A stretch of 64,000 nucleotides of DNA, from NCBI RefSeq assembly GCF_014905175.1, contig NC_057793.1, positions 5,766,001-5,830,000 of the forward strand, written 5' to 3'. This DNA comes from Aphidius gifuensis. Taxonomy: Eukaryota > Arthropoda > Insecta > Hymenoptera > Braconidae. Positions 1-14,690 of this stretch are shown in pieces. The notes beneath the pieces were generated by a model. It was not told the DNA's origin. It ran no database searches and saw only the letters and a list, made by a program, of their open reading frames with translations. The stretch's first letter is position 1. Every line of letters begins with the position of its first letter. Made by a program: the position numbers and the translations under genes.

Positions 1-3000
1 GCATCGCCCTTCAAACTGTAGCACCATGAATTTTATTGAACGCAGTATGCAGTGTGCATTTTAACAAACTCTACTATTCGACCCACCGATTGAGAACTGG
101 ACCCTGAATTAGGTGGTCGAGGGGATCGAAATATAAGAGACAAGAGGGGCTAAGCATGAGTCATGGCTGACGAGAATGAGTGAGTGTATGTATATGTACG
201 TATACATACCTTATATATACCTATATAAATTTATATTTGGGTATAGTAAATCCTTTGTGATGCTACGCACGTTCCATTCTCGTGCGGTTATCTTTGGATT
301 CAAGCTACAGCGCGTGTTTCATATAATTCAGTGTTCAAAGGACTTTAGATTTTGGTCAAGTTTATTCATCTTTCATTTTGCTAAGTATAGCAACTTTTAA
401 GATATATATATCTTTTCTTATGATTAGAATTAAATTAGTATATATTAAATATTTTGCACGTACTGGATGGTTCCTTTAAACAAAAAAGGAGGTGCTTCTC
501 TGTCTCTCTTGAAGAAAGTTCAAAATGGAATACTAATGCGTGTATTGAATGTGCGATGGTGCATAATATAGAGCTGCACATCGTCTATATATGAGAAACC
601 CCATGATGATTGTCGGAAATGATATCGCTGGTAGAATACAATCACGTTTAATCGACGATGAATAAATATATATTCAACTTATTTTGCAAGGGTTCAAGGA
701 TATACATATAGTTTCAAAGCTTGTTTATTTTTTTTATGTTTTTCAAATGTTTCTCTCACGGTCAACCACAAACTTGTTTTTTTTATTTGATTTTTTTTTA
801 ATTTCTCTTATTGACTTAAACATAAGACATTACGAGGTAAAATATACAAGCTTAATCTAACTGTTGGAGGTACTGAGAGAGTAAGAGAAAAATAAATTTA
901 AAAAAAAGAGTTACATAGAGGTCCTGGAATTGTATGTCTATATGCGTGTATTGGCAATCAGTGAGTGGTCATTAAATTAGCAGCACCCTGTGGCGAAGTA
1001 ATCCATCGTTTCGATTCAACGTGATCAAGCTATACACCCTTTTTTTATTTTCTTCCCTCAGCTGCTGGCTTGTAAATTTCTCCCACAATTCGTCAGACCC
1101 CTGTGTATTGCATATTGCATACACATCATCTCTAGCCTATCGATATATACATATATATATCTACTACTAACCCTCTGTACTTAATTTCACGAATGCATGC
1201 AAAATCTACCCCCATTGAATTTTAGACTTATACAACCCTTTTTTATTTTTTTCATTTTTAATACAATCTCTATGTCAGTAATGCATGAAGATTGTGCGCT
1301 CATCGCAAAGCTCAATTTGCATGCTTATTATCTATTGTATGGTATTATACAAATAATAATATAAATTTATAAAATGCATTTTGTTTGGATTATCCATCGA
1401 GAATACATGTATATATTTTTTTATTGAAACACTTTGATCTTTTCTTTTTTAGTTTTTTTCTTTACTATTTGTGACGTCATAGAGATTAAATCATTCAAAC
1501 TGGTTAATCAATAAAATATCAAATTGTTTAATCAATCAAATCGACTTTGAGAAATTACTTGTTTGAAAAATCTTTTGCTACAAAAAAAAAATAAATAAGA
1601 AAAAGTGTGTTTGAAAAGCAACTTGACTAATGTCAGTGTAAATACTTTTTTCTTTTTTTGAATTATATGCTTTTACAGAAATTACATTTTGCGGAGAAGA
1701 TGCTTGATAATAATTGCTTTTATTTTGCTAATACATTGTATATATATTTTATTTTTTATTGTATACGTAGTTTATTTAGTCAAAAGTTGAAAAAAAAAAA
1801 AGAATGAAATACGTGCTTAATTTCTTATGCATGATATTTTTTATGAGCTTTACAACCCTCATATAATATTGTCAATTTTGATAGAAGAATTATTGATGAT
1901 GGAATGAGAACACTGCTTGATTACGCCTATAGATATTTCATACATATGAAGTGAGAAAAAAATATGAAAAAAAAAAAATAAAAATTGGATAACTGTCTTA
2001 TTGGAATCTCGGTAGATTCAAAATGTCGTATGGAATATCTATAACCCCACAACCCCTCTCCTCAGTTTGACGGTCCCTTGTCGCCATCACGACTCGTCGA
2101 TCTCATTCAGTCTGACACGCGCCTATGGTTTTATCTTTTCTCGCCATGTGTCGTTTACAGCAAGTATTGTATATAGTTAGGTCCAGCGTATAGGGTGGGC
2201 CACGTGTTTCTCCCCTTCATCCATGTATTTTTTTTACTCTTTTTTTTTTTCTTTACTCACATATATAGTTTTGCTAGTTTATCCCCTTCATATACACTTT
2301 TAGTTGACAATACTTTTACCCTGTAAATACATCCAACAAAAAATATATAAGAAAAAAAAAATTCAACTATACGACACGAGACAAGGATTATATATAGACT
2401 CCTTTTTGTTCAGTTAAAAATTATAATGAAAAAAAAAAAAAAAAGGAAATTAATTAATACATGAAAAATCATCATGATAAATCGTCACTTGAAAATAGTT
2501 TTTTGTTTTATTCAATTTGTTTCTTTATCAAGTTGCGGACATTTATATTTTTTTTTTTTTTTTGCAAAATGGTTTTATTTAAAAGAGGAGTTTTTTTTAG
2601 ATTTTGCTTTTAGCATGTTCCAATATACAGCCATAAAATAATTTATATACTCTTTTTTTTCTCTCTCACACTTTTTCCATATAGAACTCCCGAAAGGGCC
2701 AATTTGCTGTTGGTACCTCCATAAATTCCCCTTAAACTTTGCTGTCATTTTCAGGCTACTATATAGGTTCTGGCTCATAAATCTTCATATTGCTTCTATA
2801 ACTCGATTTCTTTTCGATCTTGATATAAAGCCTTTTTTTTTTTTTTTCATTCGTTAGATAAGTGTCTAATATGATATTACCACTGCCATTAGAAGTTTTT
2901 ATCCATTATATCAACTTGATCAAATATTTACAAGCTGAAAATAATAAAAAGTTACAAGACGATTTGTCTCTTTATTTATTAATCCATGTAATTATTGCAA

Positions 3001-4900
3001 CATTAATTTTTAATTCGATTCAAGGCAATTATTTATAACCCGTATATGGATTAAAAATGCATGCTGTTGATTTTTTTTTCTGCTCTTTGGATATATTAAT
3101 GGTGTTTTTTTATATATTCTGTTATTACTTTTTACAATATATTTATATTTATGATAACTGATGTGCGCAGAGAGTACAGTGCGGCTAAAGTCGACGAGTT
3201 TTGCGACAGCTGCGGCAGGCACGCGCCTTCTTTATTCAGCAAACAGGATCGTCAAGGCACACGATCGATTGAATGTGTATAGAATCCACAAACTTATATT
3301 TATAATATGTATATAGCAAAATAATTTTTTTATACTCTGTAATATTACTCCCAACAAAATGCATATATATTTTTACTTTTACTTTTGCGAGCTTGAAGAC
3401 AGCTGTTGTCAAATTTTTTTACATATGCTAGCTTAAAATCAATTTCACGTAAACATATCGATATTCTGGTGAAAATAAATATAAAATACTTCAAGACAAA
3501 CAAAATAATCACGTTGATATATATTTTATTTGATGTCTTTATTTCAACGAATTATTTTTTTCTTATCTTTTTATAATACAAAAAAGAAAATTGCATTTTC
3601 TCGAAGGGTGGTAAAAACTTTTTGGAAGAATAAAAGCAACGAGGGTTATAGCAGTGCTAATATTCAATTTGTCGTTCTCTTTGAAGCTAGAGGTTTCTGT
3701 AGGAGCAAAATATAACTCACCCATTTTTATTTTTTTATATTTTATATATTTATTTTTTTCATTTTTTTTTCTACTTCCTCTTGTTGGCTACAGCTCTCTC
3801 TAGCCATCAACATTGCCAACTGTATTATAAACTGTGTGTGCCCACAACGACTACGATGAAAGTGAAGAAAAAAAAAAAAAAATAAATAAATAAAAAATAA
3901 ACAGTTCTCTAGACCCACCGAGCACTAGGCTTTTCGAACGACTCTCCGATGTGGTGTGTGTTTCCTTTGTCGGGCGAGAAGCATGTTAATTGGAATACCA
4001 TGTGTGTATGTATATAAAATCACCCATATATACACATAAAACACATCTACAATTTAGTTTCGCATGAATAAATTTTTTGACCTCGCTAACATATATTGTT
4101 TGATACAATCCTTGAATATTTTTTTTAATTTTATTTTCGTTATAAATCGGATTTTCAAATAAAATTATTGACCAAAATAAATCTTTAATGAATATATTTT
4201 TTTTTTTCCTTTTTATAACAAAGTATATATTTTATTATTAAATTTTTTTAATTTTGATAAAATATACATCGTCATATTGGTGATTAAAAAAAATCATCCC
4301 TATATTTTTTTTGCCTCAATGTTTTTAAAAATTAAAACAAATATTATTTTTTAAATATTGAACAAAATTTATTTAAATAATTTAATATTTTATTGTCAAT
4401 AATATAAAGTAATCAAAACTGTTTTATTTTATTTTTTTTATTTTATATTTTTATGTCTTCATAAGGATAAAAGGATAAAATGTGGTGAGACATATCCTAA
4501 ATCATTCTTGGCAAACATTTGCTGCTCGTGAATTTGTACTAATTATCAAAAGTTTAAATTGATTGCTCAAACATGCGTTCATTTCTGTGTGCGGCATATC
4601 AAGGAATAGAAGTCAAAGATTACTTAGGACGAGACTGATACATATGTATATGCAAGAGAGTTTATATATGTACACATAGCCGTGAAAATCACGACGCAAT
4701 TTTGGCTAGGGTCCGTGTCAGTTATTGCTAGTCGTTGAAGGGAATAGTATACACAGGTTTTATGGGGTGTAACGAGTTGATGGATAAGGATGAAAATAAT
4801 CATAAATTTACTATATATAAATAGAAAGAGAGGGTAAATATTATAAGGTAAAAGAGAGTTGCGTTGCTTGACCAAAGGGGATGAGAACATGTATTATATA
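1..4900. other. non-coding, AT-rich (presumed jing 5' intron/flank)
   Basis: No credible coding exon. Islands of more balanced composition: 1-180, 950-1140, 2040-2220 (CACGTG at 2201 and two TCAGT initiator-like words without a correctly spaced DPE), 3170-3270 (CAGCTG and CACGCG words) and 4600-4780. The rest is A/T homopolymer and dinucleotide sequence. Confidence 0.5.
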
Positions 4901-4984
4901 TTAACCTTCAAGTTGGCTGATCTTATCTAAACCTATGGCTTCCTGTCTCGACACACACACACTTTTTCTCGTTTTTTTTTTTTT

Positions 4985-5105
4985 TTTCCAACTCTCATCG
5001 TAGTCTCGTCAAACGACACGCACTCATCGTCGTTCATTCCACCGAGAAATTAACTGACACACCGATACGAAAACAACAACAACAACAACAAACCAACAAC
5101 TTGGT
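4985..5105 (+). promoter_or_regulatory. candidate 5' leader / promoter segment 1
   Basis: A CA-rich, low-structure stretch (ACTCATCGTCG, CGAAAACAAC and AAC repeats) typical of insect 5' leaders, followed by a possible donor CTTG|GTATCA (5103). It shares a 22-nt word (19 identical, core GCACTCATCGTCG at 5020-5032) with 12426-12447. No DPE at proper spacing. Purely suggestive. Confidence 0.22.
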
Positions 5106-8100
5106 ATCATGCGGCTCGTTGTGCCTTCTTGCACTGGCTAATTATCCTTCGTTACAGAATAAAATTGTAACAATCCACCACCAAAAATAGACAACAAATA
5201 GGTATAAAAATATTATGTTATTTAAGTTAAAATAATGGCAAATCAAGAGACACGAGTTATTTAGTTAAACATTGAAAAACAAAAAAAAAATATATTGTTG
5301 ATGTGATACTTGACAATGCTCATGTATATCTCGTCACACCGGTTATACCACCTCGTGAGAACTCATTTTTTTATTTTCAAATAACCCCCTGTCCAACAGC
5401 AGCCGTACCACGTCACAAAATTTTTTTTTTTTAATAAAAGATAAATTATAATAACAAAATGAATAAACAGAGCAAAAAAAAAAAAAATTAGATATTTTAA
5501 ACACGCAATGCACGAGTCAAATTTTATTTAAAAAATAAAAACACTTTGCAAGCTTTACGAATTGAAATTTTTTCATATAGAACGATTGAACGAAAAGGTG
5601 TGTAAAGCATGATGGAGGAAATATGTACACAAAGTGTAGAAAAAAAAAAAGAAAATAAAAAAGAATTATTTGAATTTTTTGGATACAGAGGAAGACTGAA
5701 GTGAGTAGATTGTATGTATATTGTGTATGTGTGTGTGTACAGAGATGAGGAGGTATATATAGGTGGGCAAAGTATCGATCGACAAAGTAGAAAATATATA
5801 TATATCGTGTAAAAGGTGGGGCTTTCAATGGTAATGGTTAGAAATAAGGGATGCACAGACAAAAAAGTAAAGAAAAAAAAAAATATAGATTGTATGGCTG
5901 CGGGGTAGTTTTGTAGTCAACTCTGGTATAAAGTTTCAAGTTTGTAAATTCAAAAAATATATATATATTGTCGTTGGATGGTGTGTAGAAGACGCGCGCA
6001 AAAGAGGATTGAGGAAAAGCACCCTCCAAAGAGTCACAGACAACTTTTACTTTGTCGAAAAATGAAGGGCGACGGAAGTAAGATAGGAGCACGATGTCAC
6101 GCGTTCATTTTCAACACAAATTTTTTTTTTTTTTCTTTTTTTATTCTCAATATATTATCTGGTTCTTTTTTATTTTTCCTTTCAGCTATATCTTAAAAAT
6201 ATATAACCATTGTGTCGAAGATTTACTCCGTAAGCTCACTTTGAAATTTAAAAAAAAAAATCTTTTCTTTATTTTTTAACAATTAAATAATAATCAAAGA
6301 CAATAAAAAAAAAAAACATGATAATACCAGTTAAAATGATACTTTACTGGCTGACATAATCAACCCCTTTGAGCACCCTTTTTTAAGCCACGTATCGGCT
6401 CTTTATTTTTGCTTGGCAAAGTTTCACCCGCTCATGCAATTTTTATCTTTTTTTTTATTTTCGCGTCAGCGAATTTTTACGTCGAATGAACGATGAAGTG
6501 TGTTTGGTGGTTGTAGATGCGTTGAAGACTATATACACGACAATTCTATGTCTATTTTTTTTTTTTTTATTTATTTATTTTTACTACCCCCTTTGCCTAT
6601 CAAACACTCTGTCTCGATTCGATGTACACTCACTTGTACTTACCCATTCATTATATACTTTGCTGAATATTATAAAAAAAAAAAAATTATATAAATCAAA
6701 ACAAAGCATCACCTTTTTTTTTTTTTAACTTATTCATTATTATTTATTAATATATTATGATTATTTTTCAAGTGTCAGGGCATGTGGCAATTTCGTGCGC
6801 CAGATGCTATATAAATGGCATCCTCACGATTTTTTAATTTTAAAAATATATAATACATATATTTTGTAAGTTTTAAATTTTATAAAATAAAATTATTTAA
6901 ATCTTCTTCAATGTATATTTTGTATATACTTTGATGAAGTTAAAATTATTTCCTTAATTAGTTGACACGCGCTAGATTTATCATTTCAGATGTGATATTT
7001 GCATTAACTTGATGATGATGATAGTGATGGTGGTAGAAATAAAAGTTGCAAAGAGTGTTACTTGCAATAATAACATGCTGAAAGCAAAGTTGTTTGACAG
7101 CTTATATTTTATATTTATAAATATATAACTTGGCTTTTGAATTTTGAGTAACAGGTGCTGCTGGAACAAGCAATAAGACCAAAATGTAAAATAATTGCAC
7201 AGCCAACCGATGCTGAAATTCATACCGTCTAATTATTTATTTATATAATATAAAAATAAATTAACAAATGAAAAATAGAACAATCCATTGCCACTTTAAT
7301 AATTTATTTATTTATTGAAAATTTTTTTTATTAATGTTTATTATTTCTCTTTGTCCTTTTTTTTTTTTGAATTTCTTTTTTAAATCTTTTGATCTGTTGA
7401 GATAAAATAAACACACATGACTAAAACATAAAAAAAAAAAAAAACCTTGAAAATAGTTTTGTATAAAATAAAAAGGTATTCTTCGCGCGCAAGCCCGGAT
7501 CTTCTTGCGTTTAGATATATATATATTGCAAACTGAGGACCACGCCCTTTTATTCTGCGTGGGGTGCCAACTTCCGGTGTGAAGATTACGAAAAGCAGAC
7601 GATCCCTAGTCGCTCTCTTTACACCAGACTCTCATACACTCTCAAAATAATACTCCAGTAAAACAATAAAAAAAAGAATTTATCAATTTGACAAATAATA
7701 AAAGACAATATAAATTTTATAAATTTCATTTACATGATATTCAATTAAACCCATAAAATTTTCACTTTAAAATCAATAATAAAAAAAGCCACTTAAATAA
7801 CCGTTATCATCCGGTATATATAGAAAAAGAAAATATTTATTTTTATATTATTATTTCAAGCTTACAATGTTGCGCTGATTGAAAGAATAAAAAAAAATAA
7901 TCATGCTCATAATTTTTTGTTTTTTTAGCTGATAATATTCAATGTTCATTTGATGAATCAAAATTTTATTTAAACACATTTGCAATATACAAAATTAGTA
8001 TAAATAATAAATATATATTAATCGTTAATTATCACAAGTCACCAGCTGCGAATAAAAATTATATAAAATTAATGAAATAATAAAACGGAAGATGTGTTTT

Positions 8101-9097
8101 TAAATATAATTTTTAAATAGATGGTATTGTGCATGTCCTCGGCGGATGCGTGTGGTCGAAGGTCCGGCCTCGGTTCTAAAACCTGGTGTGTCTCTGATGA
8201 TGATGATGATGATGATCAAGACGATGATGATGATGATGATGATGAGATATATATATGTGTGTAGGTACAGGTGGGCAATGACGAATCGCGTGACCTGCCA
8301 TACACCAGCTAGCTTAATATCAAACAGCGAAACTTCACTATAAATAATACAACAAAAATAATAATAATATAGTCAGCAATATGAACAACATATTATAAAA
8401 TAAAAAATATAAAAAAATAATATTATATATGTTCTTTTATTGAACAAAGAATTTCCGGTAAAATTTTTATATTAAAAGAAGAAAAAAAAAAGGAATTGAC
8501 TACCTATGTATTTACAATTTACACTGTTATCTGTTAAAAAAAATTAAATTCATTTTTACACATCAGTTATCATCATAACGTCCATATGAATAGGTGAAAT
8601 TAGATCGATATATATTTTATGTGCTTAATTGAGTTTTAAAAAATATTTATAATTTTTTTTTATTATAATTATATATATGAAAAAAAAAAAATGTTTGAGG
8701 ATATTTTTTTATGGTTATATATATTTTTTTTATGAGTTTATAATGTTGCGCAAAGAAACACGTCTTGGTTTGTTTCGAAGAATAGACCTGAGATGTATTT
8801 TTCCAAGCGATGGGATCAAGGACAAAGGCATCTAAGATCAGCTCCTTTAGAAAGGATGTGATATATTTTATTTAAGCTATTTTTACAATTAGAAATATAA
8901 AAATTTATACATTTTTTTATTTTGGATTCTTTATAGTTGTCGTTAAAAGAAGAAATAATAAAATAAATAAGAAAAGTTTTGATATTAAAGTTGAATTATA
9001 TATATAAAAATAGAAAGTTTTTTTTCGATATTTTTCTCTTCACTGTATCTTTATACAAGTTCATACAACTCTGAAATGAAGAAAAATTTGAAATCAA
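5106..9097. other. non-coding, AT-rich, with pyrimidine-biased tracts
   Basis: Open frames over 5517-6092 on the minus strand are hydrophobic low-complexity translations of purine/pyrimidine-biased DNA. A more balanced island lies at 7480-7630. I see no gene. Confidence 0.5.
8196..8245. repeat. GAT/ATG trinucleotide microsatellite
   Basis: Seven GAT units, a short break (CAAGAC), then seven more. It sits beside a GC-richer patch (8130-8190). Confidence 0.9.
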
Positions 9098-9497
9098 TGA
9101 AAATATTTAGAATTGGTTCAGGAGTCATTATTTTTCCATTTTGATTAACATATTAATACACTTCATTCATATTTTGATCATGGAGCTTTAATTTTCGACC
9201 ATTCAAGTTCACGTTGTCTCATTTGATAAGTATTAAATATAGCATATAATATTCATAGTTTGATCATTTACAATTAAAAAAATAGTGAAATAATGCTTCA
9301 AAAGGTAGTATTTAAATTTTTTGAAAAACAAATTGTAAATGATCAAAATATGAATATTATATGCTATAAAATTCAATACTCTATAAAAATTGAAACGCGA
9401 ACTATTGAAAATTAAACCTATGATCAAAATGTGAATGAAATATTAAACTTGTTAATCAAATGGAAAAAACAAATGACTGAATTAAATATTTTTCAAT
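9098..9497. mobile_element. foldback / MITE-like inverted repeat
   Basis: Left arm 9098-9275 and right arm about 9331-9497 are imperfect reverse complements around a loop of about 55 bp. Anchors: AGCATATAATATTCATA (9241) against TATGAATATTATATGCT (9350), TTCATATTTTGATCAT against ATGATCAAAATGTGAA, and AAATATTT at both outer ends. No coding capacity. The 64-codon open frame on the minus strand is a by-product of the repeat. Confidence 0.65.
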
Positions 9498-12425
9498 TAC
9501 GTTCAAATTTTTCTGATGATTTAGAGCTGTATAAACTTGTATGAAGATGGGTGAAGAAATATCGAAAAAAAACACCCTAATATATATATAAAAAAAAAGA
9601 AAAAAAAAAAAAAAAGTAAATTGACTAAAAACCTTGGCTGGTTTCTTTTGTGTATTTGCAAAACGGAAACGTAAAGGAAAATATTGAAATGAAGATGTAT
9701 ATTTTTTTTTTTCTTAACCACATAGCTGTACAGTATTTTTATATGTGTGACAATATACCCAAAAAAGTTTTTTCATTGTCGAAAAAAATTAGCATAAATT
9801 ATTGTTAAACGAGCTGTAATATTTTCCAATAAATTTACAGCTCAAAATTAACATATTAAATGGTCTGATTTTCATTTTTTTTAAATACTAAATAACAAAG
9901 ATAAAATACAAAAAAATAGATTCAATTTTACTTGTATTATTTGAAATATTCTCAGCTTTTTATCAAATTTTATTTTCATTGAATATAATTTAATGTTTTT
10001 TTTTATTAACAAATTGAATATGTGCTTTTAAATATTTCAGATTAAAAATTATATTAAACTGTAATGGCACACATGCTATTTGATAAAAAACATTCACTGT
10101 TTCATTGAGTACAAGGTCTATGAGTACAACAGAGGTATATATTTTTGCCACGACATATAAACTATTAACTTGAGTCTTGACGCTCTCTATTTCTTTATGT
10201 TTTATTTCGTGACGACATGAGAAAATAATAATGTGTTGTTTAATAACAAAAGGCTTGATAATTATCTTCTGCCAATAGATTTTTTTTTTTTTTTAATTTA
10301 TCCTTGATTTTTCTGTACATGCTCGCAAAATAAAAAAATTCTTTCGTGATTCAGAATATATTTAAAAGCTAAACACATGTGTATACATATATACCTTATG
10401 ATTTAGTGATAAACAACCGTTATATTTTCCTGACTCAGACACAAATAATGCCTGTATATATAAATATATATTTTTTTTCTTTAAAATCACTATCTTTTGT
10501 AGAAGATAGAGCCAAAGTTTGAAGTATATTCTTCAAAGCTGACAAGCCTCGAGCTTCAATCTATCCAAAGTGTCTTTTGATGTTTGTGCGTTAAAATAAA
10601 AAAATAATAAAAAATCAAAGGAAAAAAGGTATCTTCTCTCGAAGGCAAACGTGAAATGAAGGTCATTTAAAACAAAGTATCAATTTACGAGCAAGTGAAA
10701 AATAATAAATTTGTTATTTTATTGTATTTTACCACAAAAGTCTTTGTGACGTATTTTTAAATTCACACAGGAACCAAATATAATATATAAACATAAATAC
10801 TGATGATATATATTTTACGACATTGCAACTTGACTGCATATTAACCAAAGTCATAAAATTCAAAAATAAGATTAAAGTAGCAAAAGCATCAATTTTTTAA
10901 AATTATTCTTTAATTTAATTTTCATAAATAATTAAATAATAATTAAATAATAACAAACAAAGTAAACAATTAAATTGAATATTGCAAAATTAAAAATAAA
11001 AATTCCAGAATTATTAAAAAAAAATTAGTTAATTGAATTTAAAAATTAATATTTATTTTTGGGATTAATGTAATAATATTTCAAATAAAATTCAAAAAGT
11101 TTATTCAATTTATTTTGCTTTTTCTATGAAATTTTATTTGCTGTAATATTTCGATAAAATTATTTTAATATTACATTTATTGTTATCTAAATGATATTAT
11201 TTTATTAATGCAAGGAAAGAGAAACTTGTTGTTAAAATGAGCATCAGTGAGCGCATGAGAAACTACGTAAGCTATTATCACATTGTTAGATCGTTGTTAT
11301 ATTGGTGATGGTCAGTGGTACTCATGGCACAAGGCGATCGTTCATCTTGCACATTCTCCGACGTCCCGGCGACCATCCAAACTATATACATATAATATAT
11401 ACCTTTAAAAAAATACTTTAAACTTTCCTTTGGCTATATATTTTTAAAACTTACCTTTGATTTAATTTCTACAAAAATTATTCATATTGGAACATTGCCG
11501 AAATAATTAAATTCGGAAAATAAAAATGTTCACTCGTTTTTTTGATTTTTTAAATTTTCTATAATTAAAATAATAATGTTTTTACCTTTTCTAATTCAAT
11601 AAATTTCATGAGTTTTTTTTTTTATTAAAATTTCATTTGAAATAATTATTAAAATTGATTTTTTAATGCGGGTTTGATATTTTTTTATATTTTAAATTAA
11701 AATCGCCAACCCGTATATGACAGAATGACTTTAATTTAATTTTAATCATATATTTATTGATGTCACATGTATATAATAAGTTAATAACCATTGTTAACAT
11801 TTTATTTTTTATTTTTTTTATTCACATCAAAATGACACATTGTATTAACATGTTTTTTTTTATTTTTATGTTGCAGGTGGGTACAACCTCGAGATTCATT
11901 ATTTAAAAATAAATATTATTAATTTTTTAAATAATAACTGCAGTATACAACAATATTAATTTATTAATTAATTAAAATAAATTAATTAAATCAGTAAAGT
12001 ATATAAACAATAAGCTTCTAATTTAAAAGAAAAACTTTTTTATTTTTTTTTTTTCTTTTTCAACTAAAACTCAAGTAAATATAGTTTTAAAAAATTTCCA
12101 ATAATACCAACAACTCAAAGATAGTTTAAAAATTTAGCACAATTTATGATCTTATCTTTTTTGATTTAAAAAATGTTTTTTTTTTTTCTTTATTTGCGCT
12201 TTAATTATTTTGGTTTGGTCGCGTGTTATAAGCGTGCTTTAAATCGTTGATGGTGGTACAAACCGGCACGGTATTTTAACTTGGCCAATGCATGGGGTAT
12301 ATATATATGAAATAAAAATAACAGACAAAAATAAATGAAGACCCCTTGGATGGATGAAAACGCCATGGGCATTTAGCCCCCACGTGGTTCAGTATATTTG
12401 TAGCTCTTGATCTGTTTTAAACTTC
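9498..12425. other. non-coding, AT-rich
   Basis: Homopolymer-rich DNA. One balanced island at about 11230-11380 and another at 12210-12425 with CACGTG (12381-12386). No coding or RNA gene recognised. Confidence 0.5.
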
Positions 12426-12698
12426 AAACGCAATGCACTCATCGTCGCAACTCTTGTATATTAAATTTATTTTTCATTTTATAATTAATTTATATATCTC
12501 ATATCACTTTTATTCTTTGATCAATCAACACAGTTAAGCGTCAATAATAAGTATTATTCAAACGTACATATGAATTATTATTGTGAGATGAATTATTTGT
12601 GAAAAAAAAAAAAAAAACAATAATTTATTGTCAGTTTTGTGTGTGATGAGTGATTGAATATATAAAACAGATGAAAAATATAAATAATAATAAAAAGG
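12426..12698 (+). promoter_or_regulatory. candidate 5' leader / promoter segment 2
   Basis: Carries the second copy of the word shared with 5011-5032, then an ACAGTT initiator-like word (12530), a GTG-rich stretch (TTTTGTGTGTGATGAGTGATTG) and a possible donor AAAAAG|GTAAAG (12699). It looks like an insect 5'UTR exon and could be an alternative first exon of jing. No DPE at the right spacing. Confidence 0.22.
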
Positions 12699-14674
12699 TA
12701 AAGCAATTTTTAAGTGTATTTATTGTTTGTATATCAGCATAAATTTTAGATAAAATTTATTGTCATGTAATCGATGATATCCGTTAACCGGAACTACGCT
12801 AAATTGTCCACTCAATACATATCTGTTAAATACTCATTTAAATTTAACTTATATATTTCAACAAAAGTTAACAATTTCAAGAAGGATATTAAACGCCCAA
12901 CAATATTTCATCCGGTTTGTTTTATAAATAATAAAAAAGACAAATATATATGTCGAATTACATTGCACAATCTAATCATGTGAAAAGCAAGGTAAATATG
13001 TGCGATATTTAAAAAAAATAAAAAGTGTTGAGATAGTGATTCATATACGTATGTTCAACCCCGGTTATTAAAACAATTTAAAAACGTGATAAGTAAAAAA
13101 TATACCGTCAAAGTTTGTTTCGGAAATGGTGCGTGTGATCCTGGTTTCCTGCCAAGATTCAAGCATGTTTTTCTTTTATTATTAAACCGCATTTGTATAA
13201 GAAAAAATTTTAACATATATTTTTTTTTTGGTCGGTTTCAATCAGGCATATCATCTGTAATATACAGGATATGATATATATTTTGATAATGTTGTCTGAG
13301 CACCTGCTAACCAGTATGTAGGTCACGTACAAATATATATCTTCCAAAAAAAAATAACATGAATGAGGTATGGTTTTTTTTTTGTTGCTTGGATATTTTT
13401 TTTATTTCTTGGAATTTTACAAAAGGACAAATATAGAACAAAAGCATTAACCAATGAGAATGAATATATATAATTTAGTATATATTATTGTCTTTGAGCA
13501 AGACAAAAGGGTTAACACAATAGTATCCCATCAGGTATTATTTAAATCGCTTGAAAAAGCAACTAATTTTCTCTTTGAAATTTTATATAGAATTGTCAAT
13601 GTCGTTGTTGTTTTTGTTGTTGTTAAGGGTTGGTTAGGTAATGCAAAGGTAACCAAGAATATTTCCATCAACAACAAAAGTTATATTAATATTATACTGG
13701 AGCTGATGATCTAACTGACATACAAAGTTTAAAATATTTATTAAAGAATTATATATTGACGTTTCATAATAAGGGTGAAATATATAAATTATCTAAAAAT
13801 ATATTTAACCTTTTTTTTGTTGGTTTATTATTATCAGGATATAACGCAACTTGATGGATAATTTTTTAAATAAATTAAAATATTCTGGAATGTATCGATA
13901 AACTATTTAGTCATTTTTTTTTTTTATTTAATTTAAATAAATCGTTATAGAATTAATAAAAGCAAGGCAAAATATTAACAACTATTTTAAACATCCCCTA
14001 AATTAATGCTAAATAATAATTCCATTAAACAATTTAATTTTTTTTTTTTTTAATCTAAATATTATCATCATAAATCTTGGTTAAATTGTAAATCAATTAA
14101 ATTAAAAATAAATTAATTAATCAGTGTAATTAATCGATGCAATTATTATTTAAATTTAAATTTTTTTTCTAATATTTATACCCTCCAGTTTTTATATTAA
14201 ATGTTTATAATATTTATCTGATAAATAGATAAAATTGTTATCAATTTTTTTGGTATTTTTTCGTGTTTTATTTGTTGATATTTTTTTGACCAAGAAATAT
14301 ATTCTCAGTCATGTAATAATATGCATAAGTTGTATAGTTTATGTTGAATCTAATATGACAAAATAAATTTTGAAAATTGACATGAGTTTAATAATTCATA
14401 CAGTGAAAATAATGTACGTATGATGATTTGTATGTATCATTTCACATTTGAGATATATATACTCAAAAGAGTGACATATTCATTTGTGCATATGTTAACA
14501 TACAGCCAGTTCCACCTGTCATCCAACCTGCTGTTGAGTGTCTTTTGGTTGTTGTTACTTCTATCTTCTTGTCCTCGAACGTCAGGTGTTCAATAACCAA
14601 ACAAGAATTAAAATGAGGACACATAAATGCGAGACAGCTTGAGGATGCTTCCAATTATCCCATTTGAGATCGCA

Positions 14675-14690
14675 CGTAATCCAGATTACG
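14675..14690. promoter_or_regulatory. palindromic homeodomain-type site
   Basis: CGTAATCCAGATTACG: 7-bp arms around CA, containing TAATCC (Otx/Bicoid-type core) and its mirror GATTA. In a GC-richer island with CACCTG (about 14513) and CAGGTG (about 14584). Confidence 0.35.

Noticed and set aside
2881..2888. CACTGCCA outside the 3'UTR
   Set aside because: A single isolated copy in presumed intronic DNA, not part of the 3'UTR cluster.
5517..6092. Overlapping 84-112 codon minus-strand ORFs
   Set aside because: Several frames open at once in pyrimidine-rich DNA; no family resemblance.
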